Notes under the pieces: generated by a model
Database searches by the model: none
What the model saw: the letters and a program-made list of their open reading frames with translations, nothing else
Told to the model about the DNA's origin: nothing
Assembly: GCA_002470515.1 (NCBI GenBank)
Contig: DKML01000015.1
Coordinates: 1 to 64,000, forward strand
Direction: 5' to 3'
DNA from: Proteobacteria bacterium UBA7415
GTDB lineage: Bacteria; Pseudomonadota; Gammaproteobacteria; Arenicellales; Arenicellaceae
Length of the DNA stretch: 64,000 bases
Program-made: the position numbers and the translations under genes
In this document: positions 18,258-26,680 of the stretch, one piece after another
Layout: each line of letters opens with the position of its first letter
How positions within the stretch are numbered: the stretch's first letter is position 1

Positions 18258-18923
18258 CGTTTGAGTAAGATTGTCTTCGCCAGACTTGCGCTTACCTAAA
18301 CGTTTTAGCGACGTTTTGTACTTTTTCTGAACAGCTTCCAAGCTCCCCAGAATCATGGTTACGGTAATATCTTCGATCAACTCGGGGTCAGCGTCGTGGT
18401 GATTAATGTACTGCCCAGCGGCAGCGGGAATTCCATAAGAAATGTCGACCGTCTGCCTGGCAATTTCCATATCAATGCCAAAGTTATCGCTAAAGATCTC
18501 AGCAATATAGTCGACCGCAGAATTACGATCGTAAAGGGTTGGGTCACCCGAGTTAGCGATGGTGGGGTCCATAGCCAATCGTTCGATCAGTAGGCCTCGT
18601 TCATGGATGTAAGACAGGTATACGTTAGTAACTCGCCTAACTAATTGTTCCAAGGTGCCCGCGCTTTCAGCGGCTTTAAACTGCAAGTTTCTAAGATGGC
18701 GGTACTCGCGAGTTAGTAGTTCCTGCAGCAAAACTGTAACGCTTTGATAATAGCTATACACCAGCCCTTTGCTAATGCCGGCTTCCTTGCCTAAGCGCTC
18801 CATGCTCACGGCCGAAACACCTTCGCTCGCAACCAGCTTGGCAGCCTGATCCAAAATCATGGCTTTTCTCGCTTCAGGCGAAAGCCTAATACGGGGCTTT
18901 TTAGGAATGTTAGATTGCGTCAT
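18252..18923 (-). CDS. TetR-family transcriptional regulator
   Basis: 223 residues. The N-terminal TetR helix-turn-helix spans about 20-65 (VSMERLGKEAGISKGLVYSY), followed by a helical ligand-binding domain. It faces the catabolic genes and ends where the broken VOC frame ends. Most TetR proteins are ligand-released repressors of neighbouring genes, so it plausibly controls the 7-18 kb block. No matching operator could be identified by eye. Confidence 0.9.
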   Translation of the reverse strand: MTQSNIPKKPRIRLSPEARKAMILDQAAKLVASEGVSAVSMERLGKEAGISKGLVYSYYQSVTVLLQELLTREYRHLRNLQFKAAESAGTLEQLVRRVTNVYLSYIHERGLLIERLAMDPTIANSGDPTLYDRNSAVDYIAEIFSDNFGIDMEIARQTVDISYGIPAAAGQYINHHDADPELIEDITVTMILGSLEAVQKKYKTSLKRLGKRKSGEDNLTQTS

Positions 18924-19011
18924 ACAAGATACGAGGAGCCTTTATTTATACGTCCGATTTTACCATGAATCAGGATTGGCTCCTGTTAATTGAGGGCAGT
19001 ATATCTATTGA

Positions 19012-19059
19012 AGGTCTACCGGGGACAGGGGAGGTCTAACGGGGACAGGCACTCTAGCC
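19012..19059. repeat. Short direct repeats at left edge of the Fic cassette
   Basis: TCTACCGGGGACAGG and TCTAACGGGGACAGG lie in tandem. ACAGGCACTCTAGCC (19045-19059) recurs exactly at 20374-20388, directly after the Fic gene and against the stop codon of the next gene. Such GGGGACAGGCAC sequences are common neighbours of REP-type elements. The pair brackets fic and may mark its insertion boundaries. Confidence 0.5.
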
Positions 19060-19158
19060 GTCGTTGTAGGTGCTGGCCGTGTTTTTCCAAAAAAGCGATC
19101 CGAGTAACGAGGTTAATTCGGTTTTGACCCCTTAATTTTAAATTTCCCTTAGATCTCC

Positions 19159-19229
19159 GGATATCCATTTTGTTTAAAAGATATTATCGGATACAATAGG
19201 ATATATGAAAATTATTATTGGATATCAAT
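19159..19229. promoter_or_regulatory. Repeated GGATA half-sites before fic
   Basis: The perfect palindrome GGATATCC (19159-19166) and further GGATA copies (near 19189, 19197 and 19220) precede the fic start at 19228, the last copy reaching the ATG. Together with the winged-helix-like C-terminus of the Fic protein this suggests autoregulation; no binding is shown. Confidence 0.4.
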
Positions 19230-20274
19230 GAACCTCTCCTCGCTCAAAATCACACCTGAGCTTCTCAGGCTCATCAGTGAGATAGATGAATTTAAGGGTA
19301 GTTGGAATGCCTTAAATACACAGAGTCCAGAAAGGCTAGAAGCCTTACGCCATGTAGCGACTATTGAAAGCATCGGCTCATCCACTCGTATCGAAGGGTC
19401 AAAGCTTTCCGATACTGATATCGAAGCATTGCTGTCAAACTCAGTATCTAAATCGTTTGAGAGTCGCGACGAACAAGAAGTGGCCGGTTATGCTGAAGTA
19501 ATGGATACCATTTTCGAGAACTTTGATGAAATCCCTTTAACAGAGAATTACATTAAACAATTGCATGCCACGTTGTTAAGGCACTCAAACAAAGATGATC
19601 GACACAGAGGGGAATATAAAACTCAGTCTAATCACATAGAGGCATTTGATACGTTTGGTAAGAGCCTAGGTGTCGTGTTCGAGGCGACGAGCCCATTTGA
19701 CACACCTCGCGAAATGCAGGATTTGATTCTGTGGACTAGAGAGTCACTCTACGATGCCGCCTATCACCCTTTAATTGTGACGGCTATTTTCAATGTTAAG
19801 TTTCTAGCTATTCACCCATTTCAAGATGGCAATGGTCGCCTATCTCGAGTTCTTATTAGCCTGTTGTTATTGAAGGCTGGGTACTCTTATATTCCGTATT
19901 CATCATTGGAAAGCATCGTTGAAAAAAATAAAGATGCTTATTACCTAGCCCTACAGCGAACCCAAAAAACGATTACATCAAACAACATTGATTGGCTTCC
20001 TTGGCTCCAATTTTTCCTGACTTGCCTTAAGCGACAAAAAAACCATCTTCAAATTAAAACAGACGCGGTTAGCGATTATGCTCACCTGCCTTATGAAAGC
20101 ATGTTGATAATGCAGTATGTAGATAGAAACAAAAGAATTACACTTGCCGAAGCTCAAAGCGTGATTACGACTATTGCTAAAGCCACCATTAAAAAACGCC
20201 TCTATTTATTAGCTGAGAATAAGCTTTTAGTGAAACATGGCAAAGCTAGAGGAACTTGGTATAGCAAGCCTTGA
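19228..20274 (+). CDS. fic: Class II Fic-family AMPylase
   Basis: 348 residues. The Fic core motif HPFQDGNGR is at 196-204 and the N-terminal inhibitory helix motif S-TRI-EG is at 52-57, which makes it a self-inhibited class II Fic. The C-terminus (about 275-345) looks like a winged helix (AEAQSVITTIAKATIKKRLY). Fic enzymes usually transfer AMP to hydroxyls of target proteins. The gene is bracketed by 15-bp direct repeats (19045 and 20374) and next to an AbiE module, so it reads as a cassette in a defence-like island. Confidence 0.9.
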   Translation: MNLSSLKITPELLRLISEIDEFKGSWNALNTQSPERLEALRHVATIESIGSSTRIEGSKLSDTDIEALLSNSVSKSFESRDEQEVAGYAEVMDTIFENFDEIPLTENYIKQLHATLLRHSNKDDRHRGEYKTQSNHIEAFDTFGKSLGVVFEATSPFDTPREMQDLILWTRESLYDAAYHPLIVTAIFNVKFLAIHPFQDGNGRLSRVLISLLLLKAGYSYIPYSSLESIVEKNKDAYYLALQRTQKTITSNNIDWLPWLQFFLTCLKRQKNHLQIKTDAVSDYAHLPYESMLIMQYVDRNKRITLAEAQSVITTIAKATIKKRLYLLAENKLLVKHGKARGTWYSKP

Positions 20275-20280
20275 TTATCA

Positions 20281-20362
20281 GAAAAGGGGTCAGAGCCGAC
20301 TTATTGTTCGCTCATCTAATCCGGTTGCGTCGCCACATCTAATAGGAAAAAGCACTTTAGGG
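20281..20362. repeat. Palindromic-family element A, partial copy
   Basis: The left part of the repeat (AAAAGGGGTCAGAGCCGACT, then a core with CGCTCATCTAATCC and TGCGTCGCCACATCTAAT, then AGCACTTTAG). The core is nearly identical to the fuller copy at 22168-22303; the distal inverted end is missing. It separates fic from the AbiE module. Confidence 0.75.
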
Positions 20363-20373
20363 ACCTAGCGAGT

Positions 20374-20388
20374 ACAGGCACTCTAGCC
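20374..20388. repeat. Right 15-bp direct repeat of the Fic cassette
   Basis: ACAGGCACTCTAGCC, identical to 19045-19059. It abuts the stop codon of the AbiEii gene at 20389. Confidence 0.6.
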
Positions 20389-21348
20389 TTATTGGCTCAG
20401 CGCTCTTTGCATTGCGACAAAGGTCTTTTCGATTTGGGTGAGTGGCGGCAACTCTTTGTAGGTCATGGCGGCGAAGGTTGTGCTGTAGGTTCTATCGAGC
20501 TCAGGCACCCATTCAGCGAATCGTGCAAAGATAGGAGCATCTGAGAGAGGGGTTTTAAAAATATGATCGTCGCCGCTGCCAAAGAACTCTATTTCTTCAT
20601 CAATGCATTCTAAGCACAGTTTAGGGAACGCTGGCGTATTAACGTACTCCCTGATTTCGACAAGTTGCATTATTTGATGAATGTCATATAGATGGCGAAT
20701 TTTACTTTTTAACACGCCGATGGGATCATCTTTATCGTAGCTGTGTTTTACAATAGCCAAAACTTTCTCTACCAAAGTGCGTTCCACTCCCAAGATATTA
20801 AGCATGAATGCTTCAAGGTTAAACCGTTCTACGAGTTGGTCTAGCCCGTTGTTGATTAACACATCACCGATTAAGCTTCGAATCGGCATTGCTCGGTAAG
20901 GTGTTGGCGTTGTAAACGAATTTACTTCAATCATCAACTCAGGTGCTACCTGATCGTCAGCCGTTTGCACACCAATCTGTGGATAGTGATGCATTGTTCT
21001 TCTAAACGTAGAACCTTTACTTTCTTGAGGGTGTCCTTCGATGCAGTCTAGGTGTTGACTGGTTGCGTTATGGACTTGAAGAACTTTTCGTTTAATCTGG
21101 TTTTTGCTAAGACCTGTTGGCAAGACCGCCAAGTCAATGTCTTCTGAAAACCGATCGATTAATTTGTAGCCTTTAGAAAGAGAGGTACCACCCTTAAACA
21201 CAGCCCGTTGTGAGTAAGGCGATTGAGATAACGCTCTTAAAGAATAGGTAACCCAGTAGTCTTTTTCAATGTGAGACTCGGGCAACCCCATCATTTCGGC
21301 GGTGTCTCTAATAAGGCCGAGAAACTCTGGGTGTTCATGTAAATCCAT
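20389..21348 (-). CDS. AbiEii-family nucleotidyltransferase toxin
   Basis: 319 residues with the canonical AbiEii signature: FKGGTSLSKGYKLIDRFSED (51-70) and SEDIDL (68-73), giving the GS-like motif and the two catalytic aspartates. Type IV toxin of an AbiE-like system; it transfers nucleotides to a cellular target and causes growth arrest when unchecked. It begins immediately after the antitoxin stop (no gap), so it is co-translated. The whole two-gene unit sits between two copies of repeat A. Confidence 0.9.
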   Translation of the reverse strand: MDLHEHPEFLGLIRDTAEMMGLPESHIEKDYWVTYSLRALSQSPYSQRAVFKGGTSLSKGYKLIDRFSEDIDLAVLPTGLSKNQIKRKVLQVHNATSQHLDCIEGHPQESKGSTFRRTMHHYPQIGVQTADDQVAPELMIEVNSFTTPTPYRAMPIRSLIGDVLINNGLDQLVERFNLEAFMLNILGVERTLVEKVLAIVKHSYDKDDPIGVLKSKIRHLYDIHQIMQLVEIREYVNTPAFPKLCLECIDEEIEFFGSGDDHIFKTPLSDAPIFARFAEWVPELDRTYSTTFAAMTYKELPPLTQIEKTFVAMQRALSQ

Positions 21349-22074
21349 TTATTTGATATTCCAATGTTTGGCTAGCGGCCACGCATCAACATCCAAATTC
21401 AATTTGAACGACGTTGTCGGATTAACCGCTTTTGCTAATTTGGCAGGTATTGGTAACTTCAAGCTTGAAAGCAAAAGACCAAGCGTTGCGCGTGTTTTCG
21501 CGCCGTAGAAATCGACTGCAAGGTTAGTCAACTTGCTACGTTTACGGTGGTCGAGCGCGGCAACATTCTTAGATATTATCTTTAGCGTACGATTAATGTC
21601 AGCATCCATTATTTTTGATGCCTCACTCAAAACATCTAAGTATTGCAGCAGTTCAACATACTCCTCCTTTATAGGTGCCCTTGTTGGTTTAGTCACGACT
21701 TTAAAAGTGCCAAAATCCTTTTTCTGCCGACTCCCATTCACGGCGACGGTAATGGTATTTGGTAGTTGAGTGGTCAGTCCAAGCTTGTTATGCAAAGAAA
21801 CCCCGGTGATGTAACCCCGCCGTTTCTCGTTCGCAAAGAGGACTGTTTTCAAAAGTTCAGCGTCGGAGGGCTTACGAGTACCAAAAAAACCTTTTTCAGG
21901 TTTGTAGAACTTACCTTTGCTTAAGCGTTTGACAAGCCCGTGCTCAACCAAACGATTAACTGCTTTTATAACAGGCGCGGGGGACTCATCGAACTCTTTA
22001 AAGATCCGATAATCAAATATCTTGCCAGGCTCCATCTGCCTGATCGTGGTTTTAGTGTTGGCAGCTATAGACAT
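21349..22074 (-). CDS. DUF6088/AbiEi-type antitoxin
   Basis: 241 residues. An N-terminal winged-helix region (RIFKEFDESPAPVIKAVNRL, VEHGLVKRLSKGKFY) is followed by the AbiEi-like C-terminal domain (GYITGVSLHNKLGLTTQLPN, TITVAVNG). DUF6088 proteins are the usual partners of AbiEii toxins. They act as operon repressors and prevent toxicity indirectly. It is upstream of and abuts the toxin gene. Confidence 0.88.
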   Translation of the reverse strand: MSIAANTKTTIRQMEPGKIFDYRIFKEFDESPAPVIKAVNRLVEHGLVKRLSKGKFYKPEKGFFGTRKPSDAELLKTVLFANEKRRGYITGVSLHNKLGLTTQLPNTITVAVNGSRQKKDFGTFKVVTKPTRAPIKEEYVELLQYLDVLSEASKIMDADINRTLKIISKNVAALDHRKRSKLTNLAVDFYGAKTRATLGLLLSSLKLPIPAKLAKAVNPTTSFKLNLDVDAWPLAKHWNIK

Positions 22075-22167
22075 AGTAAGGAGAAACTACATTGTCAAAC
22101 AGTTAATGTCTAGTAAAACACGTTATTAACATGACATATAGAGTTCCTGAATGTAGAAAAGGAGTCT

Positions 22168-22303
22168 GTAGAAAAGAGATCAGAGCCGACGAAATGTTCG
22201 CTCATCTAATCCGATTGCGTCGCCACATCTAATGAGAAAAGCACTTTAGTGTACTTTCAGTGCTTTAAGTTGTGTTAAGTCGGCTCTGACCCCTTTTTAA
22301 AAA
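22168..22303. repeat. Palindromic-family element A, full copy
   Basis: About 130 bp with terminal inverted repeats: AGATCAGAGCCGAC near the left end and GTCGGCTCTGACCCC near 22277-22293 at the right. The core carries CGCTCATCTAATCC and GCGTCGCCACATCTAAT, shared with 20281-20362. A second internal hairpin pairs AAAGCAC with GTGCTTT. Non-coding, MITE- or REPIN-like; no transposase ORF inside. Confidence 0.82.
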
Positions 22304-22307
22304 CGGC

Positions 22308-24056
22308 TTAGACAACCTGTGTTGCCGTTCCTGCAACCACATAAAGTGTAACCAACAGCCCAACAATCACGGCACTTGGCCGGTGGCTGCCTGTTCTGCG
22401 CCAGCCATAAATGCCGATAATGGCGATGGCTATAAGCAGCGGCACAAACTGCATGCCTATAACAGTAGATAGCGGATCAAAGCCGGTGACCAAAGTGCCC
22501 GTGGCAAAGAATATGCCGTACACCAAAACGAGCATACTCAAGAAGCCTACAGACAAAGCGCCAATGGCATAGCCGTATTGTTGAGCTGGCGTGTCGCCCT
22601 TAACGGTTAAACCGCACAAGCCGCGCATGGTTACTGTAAAAGCCAACGTAATCGGTACAACGTATATAAGCGCAACACCTAACTGTGCAGCACTGGGTAG
22701 TTTTACAGCCACTACCCAAAAACGCAGATCTACATTCCATACGCTATCAATAATAAACAATACGCCATAGGCAAGCGCAACAGTAATAACCGCGCTGGCA
22801 ATACTAAGCCCCCAAGAGGATGCAACAACCTGAGGTGCTGATTTTGAAAAACGCCACATCAGTAAACTAAATCCAGCACTCAGCAAAGCCCAAAAAGCAA
22901 CTTGTGTGGTAACCGTTTTTGGCAGCCAATTAGACGGCGCAACTAACAACGTTATTGCAACAAACGCAGGAAAAAACAGCACCGCCGGTACAAAGGCGCT
23001 TGCCATAAAAGCACGCCAATATGACGAGTCGCGTGATTCACGTGCAGGCTTTGTCTCAGACCCAGGCTCAGACCTAGACGCAGTCTTTAGCGCAGCAAAC
23101 AAAGGCACATTTAATAGCGCATTAAATAACCCAAGCACCAGCATCACAAAACCAATTAGCCCCACGCCCGTGGCCAATTCTTTCCAGTACCATATTTGGT
23201 CGTCGGCATTAAGCGCCGTGCCGCCTTTAAGCGTTTTGCCAAACCAATCTGACGCTAGACCAATAACCTCGGTGGATAAATGTTCGCCAGGGTGAGTAGT
23301 ATTAGGTTGGTGCAGAACACGCGCAGTACCTTGCTCCAAACTGCCATAAAGCCTTGCAGGCTCAATTGCCTCTTCGCTACCAAACACAGCCTTTAACTTA
23401 TCGCTTGTAGGCAAATCAATAGAGCGTTCCATACCCCACATAAAAGGACCAAACTCGTCATATTTGCTAAAGATCAAAGACAAGTTACGCGGCCATGTGG
23501 GTGACCCTTCTTGAGCAAAAGGCGCGCCAGTAGAAGAGCCTACAAGCACCATAGACGTATAAGAGTCAGGCATGGTGGCCGCCGCAGCCAGTACGGTCCA
23601 GCCGCCCATGCTATGCCCTTCTAAGCCGATTTGAGTTGGATCGACCATAGGCAGGGAGCGTAAATAGGCAAGGCCATCGGGCCCACCAAATCCATTCGCA
23701 AACGCAGCGCCGCCACTATAACCATGCCCTGTTTGATCCATCGCCAAAACAACATAACCACGCCGCGCAAACTCAATAGAGAAACCGTCCTGCATCTCGC
23801 GCGAATTAATGTAGCCATGCACCGCCAAAATACCAGGAGCAGGAGATTCAGCACTCGCATTGTTAGGCACATAAAGCAACGCGCTCATCTGCGTACCATC
23901 AGCGCCCGTAAAGCGAATGTCTTGTGCGGCAATATCGCCAGACGTACGAACCGAGTGCGCAAGCCAAGCGCCCAATAAGATTACTAACAACCCAACCAAG
24001 GGTAACCGCATCAATGACAACCAAGGTGTTTGCTTTGTGTTTGCTGTGCTGCTCAT
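22308..24056 (-). CDS. Alpha/beta hydrolase fused to a C-terminal multi-helix membrane domain
   Basis: 582 residues from the ATG at 24056, which has AGAGGA at good spacing; the TTG 15 bp upstream is less likely. One N-terminal membrane helix (about 10-35) is followed by an alpha/beta-hydrolase domain (about 50-300: VHGYINSREMQDGFS, nucleophile elbow GLEGHSMGGWT, late HPGEHLS), then five or six membrane helices (about 310-580). The catalytic Ser (GHSMGG) is intact. The hydrolase would face one side of the inner membrane. Substrate unknown. A nearly identical piece of the 3' end occurs at 6907-7193. Confidence 0.82.
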   Translation of the reverse strand: MSSTANTKQTPWLSLMRLPLVGLLVILLGAWLAHSVRTSGDIAAQDIRFTGADGTQMSALLYVPNNASAESPAPGILAVHGYINSREMQDGFSIEFARRGYVVLAMDQTGHGYSGGAAFANGFGGPDGLAYLRSLPMVDPTQIGLEGHSMGGWTVLAAAATMPDSYTSMVLVGSSTGAPFAQEGSPTWPRNLSLIFSKYDEFGPFMWGMERSIDLPTSDKLKAVFGSEEAIEPARLYGSLEQGTARVLHQPNTTHPGEHLSTEVIGLASDWFGKTLKGGTALNADDQIWYWKELATGVGLIGFVMLVLGLFNALLNVPLFAALKTASRSEPGSETKPARESRDSSYWRAFMASAFVPAVLFFPAFVAITLLVAPSNWLPKTVTTQVAFWALLSAGFSLLMWRFSKSAPQVVASSWGLSIASAVITVALAYGVLFIIDSVWNVDLRFWVVAVKLPSAAQLGVALIYVVPITLAFTVTMRGLCGLTVKGDTPAQQYGYAIGALSVGFLSMLVLVYGIFFATGTLVTGFDPLSTVIGMQFVPLLIAIAIIGIYGWRRTGSHRPSAVIVGLLVTLYVVAGTATQVV

Positions 24057-24400
24057 CCGAATCCTCTGCAATAACTTATGTTGTAGACAAATACCTACGA
24101 AGGCAATAAACCTAAGGCTTTTTGCGGTACAAGTCTAATAAAAACGTAAGGGTAGAGGGCAAAGCCATTCGCACTTGAAGCGAATGAGTTAAGAGAAAGA
24201 CGCCAAAATTGATAAGTTTAGTGGTGTAAACCACACCAGCCTGTGGTTTCTAAAACAGCCAATTAGCCTAAAGAAGACAATTCACTTAACAGTGCGTTAG
24301 CTAAATGAGCGGCCGAAGTTATTGGAGTATTGTTCGTACATGAATTGTAAATGAGAACTTTCCATTCATACACTCCTCCTCTTTTTTGTTGTTATTAAAA
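24057..24400. other. Intergenic region leading into a plus-strand terminator; possible small RNA
   Basis: About 345 bp with no convincing ORF. Several short inverted repeats occur (GTGGT/ACCAC near 24220-24250). It ends at a strong terminator on the plus strand (24401-24431), although no plus-strand gene precedes it. A small RNA transcribed toward that terminator is possible; no promoter was confidently identified. Confidence 0.3.
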
Positions 24401-24431
24401 GCCACTCGTTATTCGAGTGGCCTTTTTTTTT
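24401..24431 (+). terminator. Strong intrinsic terminator
   Basis: GCCACTCG (24401-24408), loop TTATT, CGAGTGGC (24414-24421), then nine or more T residues. AAAA before the stem makes it potentially bidirectional. It is an orphan in that no recognised plus-strand gene lies upstream within 5 kb. Confidence 0.82.
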
Positions 24432-24571
24432 GCGTGAATGGAATACAGGGTTTTGGCTTCCCAATTTTCTTGAATTTAAGCTGAATCCCTTGATTTAAAG
24501 ATTCTGGCTGAGTGGCTGGTTGTGAGGCGGTGTACGGGCTTTGTTGTGCTAAATACTGCGGCGGTCTAACC

Positions 24572-24641
24572 TGCATTTGGGTTGAAAATCCCCATGTCGG
24601 TACAGCTTCGCTGGGAGTGTCGATTCTGCCTCTGGCCACCA
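24572..24641 (+). pseudogene. Decayed tRNA-Phe-like sequence
   Basis: GGGTTGAAAATCCCCATGTC (24579-24598) matches a tRNA-Phe anticodon arm (loop TTGAAAA, anticodon GAA). TGTCGATTCTGCC then resembles the T arm, and TCTGGCCACCA ends in CCA at 24639-24641. Between them lie about 16 extra bases, the T stem does not pair well, and no matching 5' acceptor strand is found. It is therefore not a functional tRNA. tRNA-Phe genes are common integration sites, so this may be an old attachment-site scar. The minus-strand frame here (MVARGRIDTP...) is only its translation. Confidence 0.5.
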
Positions 24642-24980
24642 TTCAAAATATTGATTTAATTATGAAATATCTTTCTCTCATTCAGGTTGCCCGATTAGAA
24701 ATTTAGTTAAGGGGCAAATAGTGGGGTAATTGAATGCTTTATTTTATCTTCTTTTTGACATTGCTTATCACTCAAAACATAACTTACTACCGTAAGATTT
24801 TTGATTGCTATTCGGGAATGGATCCCAACGGAGAGTCGGCGTGTTTTTTGTAAGTAACCATTCGATTCTCTGCGCGCACACTCGTTAATTTCATTAAACG
24901 CGCGGTATAAACGGACAATAATGCAGACGACCAATTTCTGGTTCGACAGCATGGTTTAGTTGGTAGCCAGTATTGTATTC
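24642..24980. other. Intergenic region, nothing recognised
   Basis: 339 bp without a supported gene, RNA or repeat. It lies downstream of the second Fic gene, which reads toward it. Confidence 0.4.
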
Positions 24981-26363
24981 TTATCGAAACGTCTCTTTTA
25001 GTTGGCTTAACTTTTCTTGCATCTCCTCAACCGGTGTGAAAATAAACGCATTGCCTATCTTTCTTTTATCTAGGAGCTCGTAATTTACAAGCTCAAGCAA
25101 GTCAGAACGAGCTGTAGGGTATGAAATATTATGCGAAGCTCTATGGCCTTCTATTGAGAAGGTACCGTTTGGATGTCTAAGCGCGTATGAAATAATCGCC
25201 AGTTGTCTATAGTTCAGATTTTTAGTGAAAAAGGAAGAGCCAAGCATCTGTTCGACTTGCTTTATTTCATTTGCTTTTCGAGCAAGATACTGCTGTAGGC
25301 CTTTTATCGCTCGTATAATTACACTCAAATTAAAATCTAAAAAGTAAGTTGTATCGTTGCCGTCGCTTTCGGTAAACAAAAATGAGCGTGCATACTTTGC
25401 TGGTCCTTTTTTCAGAATTGTAGAAATAGAAATGTGTTCCATCACCCAATAGCCGTGCTTCGCCATCGACCAATAGAATAAGGCTCTTGCTGTTCTTCCA
25501 TTTCCATCGACGAAGGGATGGTCATAACCAATCATAAAATGAAGCAAAATTGAACGAATAACCGGATGTAAAAACTCTCCATGTTTTTCTGAAGAATTAG
25601 CAAAATCGATGAGTGTTCCAATCCGTCTCTCTAGCTCATCTGCATGCGGAGGCTCGTGGAGAAGCGTGTTATCACGCTCGTCATATATAGCGACCTCTTC
25701 TTTTGAGGTTCTAAATCTGCCGACAGCACTAGAGTCATCCAATGTTCCATCAGTGACGACTCGATGCAATTCCAAAAGCAAATTTTTAGATAGCGGTTGA
25801 TCGACAACCTCTCTAATAAAGCTCATTGCGCGATAGTTGTTAAATATCATTCGCTCGCTTTTGTCTTTTGGTCGGCGACGGTCTCTCAACATTTCCTTTG
25901 CAACTTTGTTCGTCGTTGAAGCGCCCTCCAATTGACTTGAGGTTATTGCTTCCTCAATTAACGAACTTACGAGATATCTATCCCTGGTTGCGGGGTTAGT
26001 AACTTCTGCTGCAATTTGGACTCGGCCCGAAGCTTGTTGATCCACCACGTGGAGTAATTGTTGAAGGCGGTCTGGAATCCAGTATACGAATTGAGATCCA
26101 TCCTTTGAACAAAATGGTAGCTTCCTGTAACCATTCGACCTTCTAAATTTTATGAGGTACCACCACTCTTCGTGATTTTCGACCTGCTCAGGTAGTTCCT
26201 TGTACTTCAATCGATCCCAATGCAAGTATTCTTTTTCGCGATCTTTACCGATGTCAGTACTAAGCAGCTCGTACAGACGAGACACAACTTTTTGTTTCTT
26301 ATCACTATTACTGCTGTCTGAAAACAGATCATCAAGTTTTGGAATATTTACTGGTAGCTTCAC
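24981..26363 (-). CDS. Class II Fic-family protein with long N-terminus
   Basis: 460 residues from a GTG at 26363. The inhibitory motif SSQLEG (142-147) precedes the Fic core HPFVDGNGR (282-290). The N-terminal 130 residues carry a Trp/Arg-rich region (EEWWYLIKFRRSNGYRKLPF) seen in long Fic proteins. The C-terminal 90 residues resemble a winged helix (GTFSIEGHRASHNISYPTAR). Predicted to AMPylate a partner and to be self-inhibited. The operator-like palindromes directly upstream suggest autorepression. It is not a close relative of the Fic at 19.2 kb. Confidence 0.88.
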   Translation of the reverse strand: MKLPVNIPKLDDLFSDSSNSDKKQKVVSRLYELLSTDIGKDREKEYLHWDRLKYKELPEQVENHEEWWYLIKFRRSNGYRKLPFCSKDGSQFVYWIPDRLQQLLHVVDQQASGRVQIAAEVTNPATRDRYLVSSLIEEAITSSQLEGASTTNKVAKEMLRDRRRPKDKSERMIFNNYRAMSFIREVVDQPLSKNLLLELHRVVTDGTLDDSSAVGRFRTSKEEVAIYDERDNTLLHEPPHADELERRIGTLIDFANSSEKHGEFLHPVIRSILLHFMIGYDHPFVDGNGRTARALFYWSMAKHGYWVMEHISISTILKKGPAKYARSFLFTESDGNDTTYFLDFNLSVIIRAIKGLQQYLARKANEIKQVEQMLGSSFFTKNLNYRQLAIISYALRHPNGTFSIEGHRASHNISYPTARSDLLELVNYELLDKRKIGNAFIFTPVEEMQEKLSQLKETFR

Positions 26364-26371
26364 GAGTTGCG

Positions 26372-26466
26372 AATATAAATTTACTATAAATTTGTAAAGA
26401 ATTTATAGTAAATTTATATTAAGTAAAAAGCTATAGATTTTTGCTTTATTTATAGGAAATCTATAG
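26372..26466. promoter_or_regulatory. Two perfect inverted repeats upstream of the second fic gene
   Basis: A perfect 21-bp inverted repeat (26372-26392 and 26400-26420, 7-nt spacer, arms containing TTTACTATAAATT and AATTTATAGTAAA) starts 8 bp upstream of the GTG. A second perfect pair, CTATAGATTT (26431-26440) and AAATCTATAG (26457-26466), follows. The length and perfection indicate a strong repressor site. The likely binder is the winged-helix part of the Fic protein itself. Confidence 0.72.
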
Positions 26467-26572
26467 TGAATGATCTACTCACTGAAAACGGATTGAATTA
26501 GGGACAACCTGAAGCTGTCATAGTTTGACGGACACTTTAAAGAAGAGACAAAGCTCTCTCAGGAGTATCCCG

Positions 26573-26668
26573 ATGACAACTAAACCAAAGCAGGTACTCA
26601 AGTTTCCCTTTTCATCGCATACTGCGCGTAGTAGGCGTAGAATTGCCGGCACAGGTAAACAATCTTAA
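26573..26668 (+). CDS. Possible 31-residue basic ORF
   Basis: An ATG frame with an excellent ribosome site (AGGAG, 8 nt spacing) encodes 31 residues (MTTKPKQVLKFPF...RRRIAGTGKQS). Upstream, TAGTTTGACGGACACTTTAA resembles IS terminal sequence. It may be the truncated start of a transposase or an upstream leader peptide. No family recognised. Confidence 0.3.
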   Translation: MTTKPKQVLKFPFSSHTARSRRRIAGTGKQS

Positions 26669-26680
26669 AAGAGGACATTT

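Noticed and set aside
24409..24642. 77-codon ORF beginning MVARGRIDTP
   Set aside because: This is the translation of the tRNA-Phe-like remnant, a common artefact.
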